In this document: positions 13,572 through 16,453 of the stretch, piece after piece
Numbering within the stretch: the first letter of the stretch is position 1
How the letters are laid out: every line of letters begins with the position of its first letter
Assembly (NCBI GenBank): GCA_001792465.1
Contig: MGGO01000003.1
Span: 1-16,453 of the forward strand
DNA: 16,453 nt
Direction of reading: 5' to 3'
DNA from: Candidatus Woesebacteria bacterium RIFCSPHIGHO2_01_FULL_44_10
GTDB taxonomy: Bacteria > Patescibacteriota > Microgenomatia > UBA8517
Notes under the pieces: model-generated
What the model was told of the DNA's origin: nothing
Databases searched by the model: none
The model's input: the letters and a program-made list of their open reading frames with translations, nothing else
Made by a program: the position numbers and the translations under genes

Positions 13572-13577
13572 ATTATA
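13572..13577 (-). promoter_or_regulatory. possible -10 box of the tRNA cluster
   Basis: A perfect TATAAT on the minus strand lies 20 bases before tRNA-Glu, with only a weak -35 (TTTGCT at 18 bases). It overlaps the start of the divergent methyltransferase gene (ATG at 13582). Confidence 0.45.
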
Positions 13578-13581
13578 TCTT

Positions 13582-14106
13582 ATGACAAAGCTCAAAGCAA
13601 AAGAGCTACGAATTTCTGAGCCAACACAAAAAGATTTAAAAAAAATTAAACGTAATCCAATCTATCTTGTTATTGATGAGGTTTTGGATACTTACAATGT
13701 TGGGAGCATGTTTCGCTTGGCTGATGCTACCGCCATGGAAAAGGTATATCTTTGTGGTGAGATGGAGTATCCGCCATCAATTAAGATCCATCGTGCTGCA
13801 ATAGGAACCGATAAATGGGTCCCTTGGGCCAAGTACAATTCTGCACTTGGTGTGGTTAGTGAGCTAAAACAGCGAGGCGTCCAAATTATCGCCATAGAAC
13901 AATCAGCTAACTCTATCTCTTACTCAAACCTCAAACCTCACTTCCCCATCGCCCTAGTTGTTGGTCATGAAACAACGGGCATTAAAAAGGCAGTCTTAAA
14001 AAAGGCTGATCTGGTCGTCGAGCTTCCCATGCTCGGGATAAATAAATCTTTCAATGTTTGGGGCTCTGCTGCTGTCGTGGCTTACAAAATTTTAGAATTT
14101 CTATAA
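13582..14106 (+). CDS. SpoU/TrmH-family RNA 2'-O-methyltransferase
   Basis: The 174-residue protein has the three SPOUT motifs: NVGSMFRLADA (about 39-49) with the conserved Asn and Arg, ALVVGHETTGI (about 124-134) and LPMLGINKSFNVWGSAAVVAY (about 148-168), which form the trefoil knot that binds S-adenosylmethionine. The family methylates ribose 2'-OH groups in tRNA or rRNA. This one lacks the extra N-terminal substrate-binding domain of TrmB-like rRNA enzymes, and its size resembles TrmH/TrmL tRNA enzymes, so the substrate is not settled. It is the only convincing plus-strand protein gene. It starts divergently from the tRNA cluster with almost no leader and ends one base from the convergent DsbA-like gene. 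Confidence 0.92.
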   Translation: MTKLKAKELRISEPTQKDLKKIKRNPIYLVIDEVLDTYNVGSMFRLADATAMEKVYLCGEMEYPPSIKIHRAAIGTDKWVPWAKYNSALGVVSELKQRGVQIIAIEQSANSISYSNLKPHFPIALVVGHETTGIKKAVLKKADLVVELPMLGINKSFNVWGSAAVVAYKILEFL

Positions 14107-14107
14107 G

Positions 14108-14860
14108 TTAGCTCTTTAGGGCTTCATCAATTGTAGCTTTGAGGGTAGCAAAAGGCACAGCGCCCGGAACAAGCCAGACCTCACCTTTCTGATTAACTAC
14201 AAAGTTGCCTGGAGTGCCGGTCACCCCCGCTTTTGAACCACCCTCATACTGGGACTGAACCAAATCGGCATACTTCTTGCTATCAAGACAAGACCCAACA
14301 TCATAGCCCAGTTTTGAGGCCGTACCAGTGATATCTGACAGGACAGTCTGGTCCTCAAAAATTGCGTCAACAAATTGCCAAAAAGCGTCATTACCTCCCG
14401 CTTCAAAAACACACTCAGAGGCAAGCGCGGCCGGCCTTGCTTTGGGATGAAGAGTGTCCAAGGGGAAGTGTCTGTACACCCACGCCACCCGATCTCCATA
14501 CTCCTGCAAAACTTGTTGAACAGTAGGGTGGAACCGCGCACAAAATGGACATTCCAAATCAGAATATTCAACCAGATAAACCTGTGGGTTACTTGCTCCC
14601 TTAATGTGATCCTCACTGGTAACCTTGGGAACTTTTTCTGCCTGATCGGCACTCAATTTACTGTTTACCGGAGCTACCGGCCTGTCGGCAGTTGTACCTG
14701 CAGTGTTTGTCCCGGTGCCGGTAACTGTCTTTACAGACTTACCACTTTCTAGGCTGCTAACTTTTTGCCAAAGAACACCAACGGCAAATGCAAGGCCAAT
14801 GGTCAAAACCAGCAGTACGGGAGTTAATTTTTCAAAAAGTTTGGTGCGGGCTTTAGCCAT
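14108..14860 (-). CDS. membrane-anchored DsbA-like thiol-disulfide oxidoreductase
   Basis: The 250-residue protein starts MAKARTKLFEKL, has one transmembrane anchor at about residues 12-31 (TPVLLVLTIGLAFAVGVLW), a Thr/Gly-rich linker, and then a DsbA/thioredoxin fold (LVEYSDLECPFCARFHP) with the active site CPFC at residues 104-107. GTPGNFVV near the C-terminus supplies the cis-proline loop. It probably works outside the membrane, forming or shuffling disulfides in exported proteins, in the manner of BdbD or Thioredoxin_4-type proteins. I start at ATG 14860, which has AGGA nine bases upstream and falls after the trxB stop; an in-frame ATG at 14878 overlaps trxB. It is the last gene of the thioredoxin operon, which could supply reductant or share regulation. 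Confidence 0.92.
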   Translation of the reverse strand: MAKARTKLFEKLTPVLLVLTIGLAFAVGVLWQKVSSLESGKSVKTVTGTGTNTAGTTADRPVAPVNSKLSADQAEKVPKVTSEDHIKGASNPQVYLVEYSDLECPFCARFHPTVQQVLQEYGDRVAWVYRHFPLDTLHPKARPAALASECVFEAGGNDAFWQFVDAIFEDQTVLSDITGTASKLGYDVGSCLDSKKYADLVQSQYEGGSKAGVTGTPGNFVVNQKGEVWLVPGAVPFATLKATIDEALKS

Positions 14861-14871
14861 AGAAGACCATC

Positions 14872-15846
14872 CTACCATGATGGTCCAGACTTGTCTAGAT
14901 ATTTGAGCGCGTCCATGGCCGCCATGCACCCAAACCCAGCCGCAGTAATTGCTTGTTTGTAATGATAATCATGAACGTCGCCTGAGACAAAAACACCTTC
15001 AACGGAAGTTCCCATTCTCCATTTTTCAGTTTCCAGTTTTTTAATATAACCTTTTTCATCCAAATCCAAGTTTTCCTTAAAAACAAAACTTGAAGGAACG
15101 TTTCCAATGGCGATGAATGCTCCATCGATAGGTATTTCTGTTTCGCTGTTGTCTTTGGTGTTTAGCAGTTTAATTTTTTCAAGTTTTTGCTCACCAACAA
15201 ATTCTTTCACCTCGGTATTCCAAAGAATTTTTATTTGGGGGTTGGTTTTAACTTTCTGCTGCATCGCTTCAGAGGCTCTGAACTCATCTCTTCGGTGAAT
15301 TATAGTTACATTTGTGGCGTATTTTGTTAGTACCAAAGCTTCTTCCATGGCTGAATCTCCCCCACCAATCACGGCAACGCTCTTACCTTTAAAAAAGGGC
15401 GCGTCACAGGGAGCACACGAGGAAACTCCCTTCCCTCGCAATTTATCCTCGCCAGCAACACCCAGCCATTTGGTATCTGCGCCTGTGGCGATTATCGCGC
15501 TTCGCGCTTTAAATTCGAAATCCGAAGAACGAAGCACGAAAGGGCTGGCAGAAAAATCGACTGACTCGACATTTTTTTGGACAAATTCAGCGCCAAACAT
15601 TACTGCATGATCGCGCATTTTAACCATTAAGTCTGGCCCTTGAATACCCGGAAGGGCAGGATAATTGTCAACCGTGGTCGTTAGCATCAGCTGACCGCCC
15701 CAATTCTCTCCACCCAATATTACCGTGGAAGCTGCTCCACGAGTAGTATAAATTGCAGCCGTCAGAGCAGCAGGACCCGAACCAATTATGGCCGTGTCCC
15801 ACACCCCGCCAGCAGCTGGTTTTTTCGCAAAAACAATTTGCTCCAT
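14872..15846 (-). CDS. trxB: thioredoxin reductase
   Basis: The 324-residue flavoprotein transfers electrons from NADPH to thioredoxin. Visible motifs are the FAD-binding GSGPAA (22-27), the redox centre CAPCD (144-148; CATCD in most enzymes, so Pro replaces Thr), the NADPH-binding GGGDSA (161-166), the NADPH phosphate motif HRRDEFRA (184-191) and the C-terminal FAD motif VFVSGDVHD. HRR supports NADPH specificity. An N-terminal extension of about 15 residues precedes the first beta strand. The gene lies five bases after the Pro/Gly-rich gene without its own ribosome binding site and leads directly into the DsbA-like gene. With thioredoxin two genes upstream it forms a complete thioredoxin system. 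Confidence 0.97.
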   Translation of the reverse strand: MEQIVFAKKPAAGGVWDTAIIGSGPAALTAAIYTTRGAASTVILGGENWGGQLMLTTTVDNYPALPGIQGPDLMVKMRDHAVMFGAEFVQKNVESVDFSASPFVLRSSDFEFKARSAIIATGADTKWLGVAGEDKLRGKGVSSCAPCDAPFFKGKSVAVIGGGDSAMEEALVLTKYATNVTIIHRRDEFRASEAMQQKVKTNPQIKILWNTEVKEFVGEQKLEKIKLLNTKDNSETEIPIDGAFIAIGNVPSSFVFKENLDLDEKGYIKKLETEKWRMGTSVEGVFVSGDVHDYHYKQAITAAGFGCMAAMDALKYLDKSGPSW

Positions 15847-15851
15847 TTGAC

Positions 15852-16106
15852 TTACGCTGTCGGAGGCATTGGAGGTTGTGATGCTGGAGGAGAAGTTGTT
15901 CCTGTATCTCCACCTGTGTCACTAGTCCCTCCGCCCATACCAGGCATGGGTGCTTCCCCAACCGTCGGTTCTGGCATCGTTGGCTCAACCCCTGGTGGTG
16001 TTCCACCGACTGGAGCTACTGGCTCCGGCATGGGTGTTCCACTTGTATCGCCACCCATAGGTGGAGTTGTTGTTCCTGTTGTTGGGTTTGTTGTTGAATC
16101 GTCCAT
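15852..16106 (-). CDS. Pro/Gly/Thr-rich low-complexity protein of unknown function
   Basis: The 84-residue frame starts MDDSTTNPTTGTTTPP and consists nearly entirely of Pro, Gly, Thr, Ser, Met and a few acidic residues. It has no hydrophobic segment, no cysteine, and no aromatic or basic residue to speak of. Repeated PMPEP/PTMPEP-like units are visible. I start at ATG 16106, seven bases after a GGGGGG ribosome binding site; two upstream in-frame starts overlap that site. It must be translated, because it is tightly packed between thioredoxin and trxB. It is likely disordered, perhaps a linker-like or phase-forming partner. No function can be assigned. Similar small Pro/Gly-rich frames occur in CPR genomes, in my recollection. 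Confidence 0.7.
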   Translation of the reverse strand: MDDSTTNPTTGTTTPPMGGDTSGTPMPEPVAPVGGTPPGVEPTMPEPTVGEAPMPGMGGGTSDTGGDTGTTSPPASQPPMPPTA

Positions 16107-16129
16107 TATCATCACCCCCCTTCGCCCCC

Positions 16130-16453
16130 TTAAGAAGCTTTTTTCAAAAGATTCTCAAAAGCGGCTTTTCCTGCAAAACCTATCTGTCTACCTTTTTCTT
16201 GACCGTTCATAAATAATATTGTTGTAGGAATACTCATCACACCATATTTTTGGGATCCCTGTTGATTTTCATCCACATTCACTTTCATGAAATCAACTTT
16301 GCCTTTGTATTCTTCGGACAGCTCATCAAGAACCGGTTCTGCCATTTTACAGGGCCCACACCAAGAGGCCCAATAATCTACCAAGACGGGGGTTTTACTT
16401 TTTATAACCTTCTCTTCGAAGTCCTGATCTGTTACAGCTGCAAAGTTGATTTC
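16130..16453 (-). CDS. trxA: thioredoxin (N-terminus cut by the window edge)
   Basis: The reading frame stays open to the right edge and gives 107 residues, so only a few N-terminal residues are missing. It has VDYWASWCGPCKM with the active site WCGPC, the conserved Asp after the beta strand (VNVDEN), and IPT with the cis-proline (SIPTTILF). It is the general cytoplasmic disulfide reductant, reduced by the thioredoxin reductase encoded two genes downstream. It is followed after 23 bases by the Pro/Gly-rich gene. The promoter is outside the window. Confidence 0.95.
   Translation of the reverse strand, partial: EINFAAVTDQDFEEKVIKSKTPVLVDYWASWCGPCKMAEPVLDELSEEYKGKVDFMKVNVDENQQGSQKYGVMSIPTTILFMNGQEKGRQIGFAGKAAFENLLKKAS

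Noticed and set aside
14861..14929. Longer N-terminus of the DsbA-like protein (MHGGHGRAQIS...)
   Set aside because: It would overlap the trxB 3' end by many codons; the ATG at 14860 has a spaced AGGA and directly precedes the membrane anchor.

Overview
The window looks like a piece of a Patescibacteria (CPR) genome, most likely of the Microgenomates type. The evidence is indirect: rRNA genes full of self-splicing introns with LAGLIDADG endonucleases, a four-domain ribosomal protein S1, very small compact genes, and tRNAs without encoded CCA. The lineage is an inference; no phylogeny could be run. Almost everything is on the minus strand. The exceptions are one SPOUT methyltransferase (13582-14106) and one candidate small RNA near 1080-1179.

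Layout, right to left (the direction of transcription). (1) 16453-14108: a redox operon with thioredoxin (cut by the window edge), a Pro/Gly/Thr-rich small protein, thioredoxin reductase and a membrane-anchored DsbA-like protein, convergent with the methyltransferase. (2) 13551-13317: tRNA-Glu, tRNA-Lys, tRNA-Gln. (3) 13183-12920: a small RRM protein whose start codon can be folded into an 11-bp hairpin. (4) 12873-9067: a stand-alone 16S unit with its own promoter, leader terminator, boxA-like site, 23-nt processing stem and final terminator. The 16S gene carries three introns: group I after U788 with an intact endonuclease, an ORF-less element with a group II domain V near position 1403, and group I after U1498 with a frameshifted endonuclease. 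(5) 9064-8909: half of a tRNA-Ile, then a complete tRNA-Ile(GAU). (6) 8800-8242: a leaderless gene resembling a phage-type family of unknown function. (7) 8002-1286: a second rRNA unit with promoter, leader RNA ending in a terminator, tRNA-Ala, boxA, 23S (group I intron near position 1931), 5S, then rpsA and radA, closing with a terminator. (8) 1228-940: an intergenic region with a plus-strand small RNA candidate, an opposing promoter and a 31-bp RNA hairpin. (9) 899-1: two tiny coupled membrane proteins and a partial unknown gene.

The classical 16S-Ile-Ala-23S-5S order survives, but it is broken into separate transcription units, each apparently with its own promoter and terminator. All four introns sit in the most conserved parts of rRNA that face the subunit interface and decoding centre. 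Ribosomal protein S1 appears to be transcribed as a tail of the 23S-5S unit. Short palindromes of several families are scattered through the variable tips of 23S and inside one endonuclease frame. All splice sites, promoters and RNAs are read by eye from base pairing and consensus matches.
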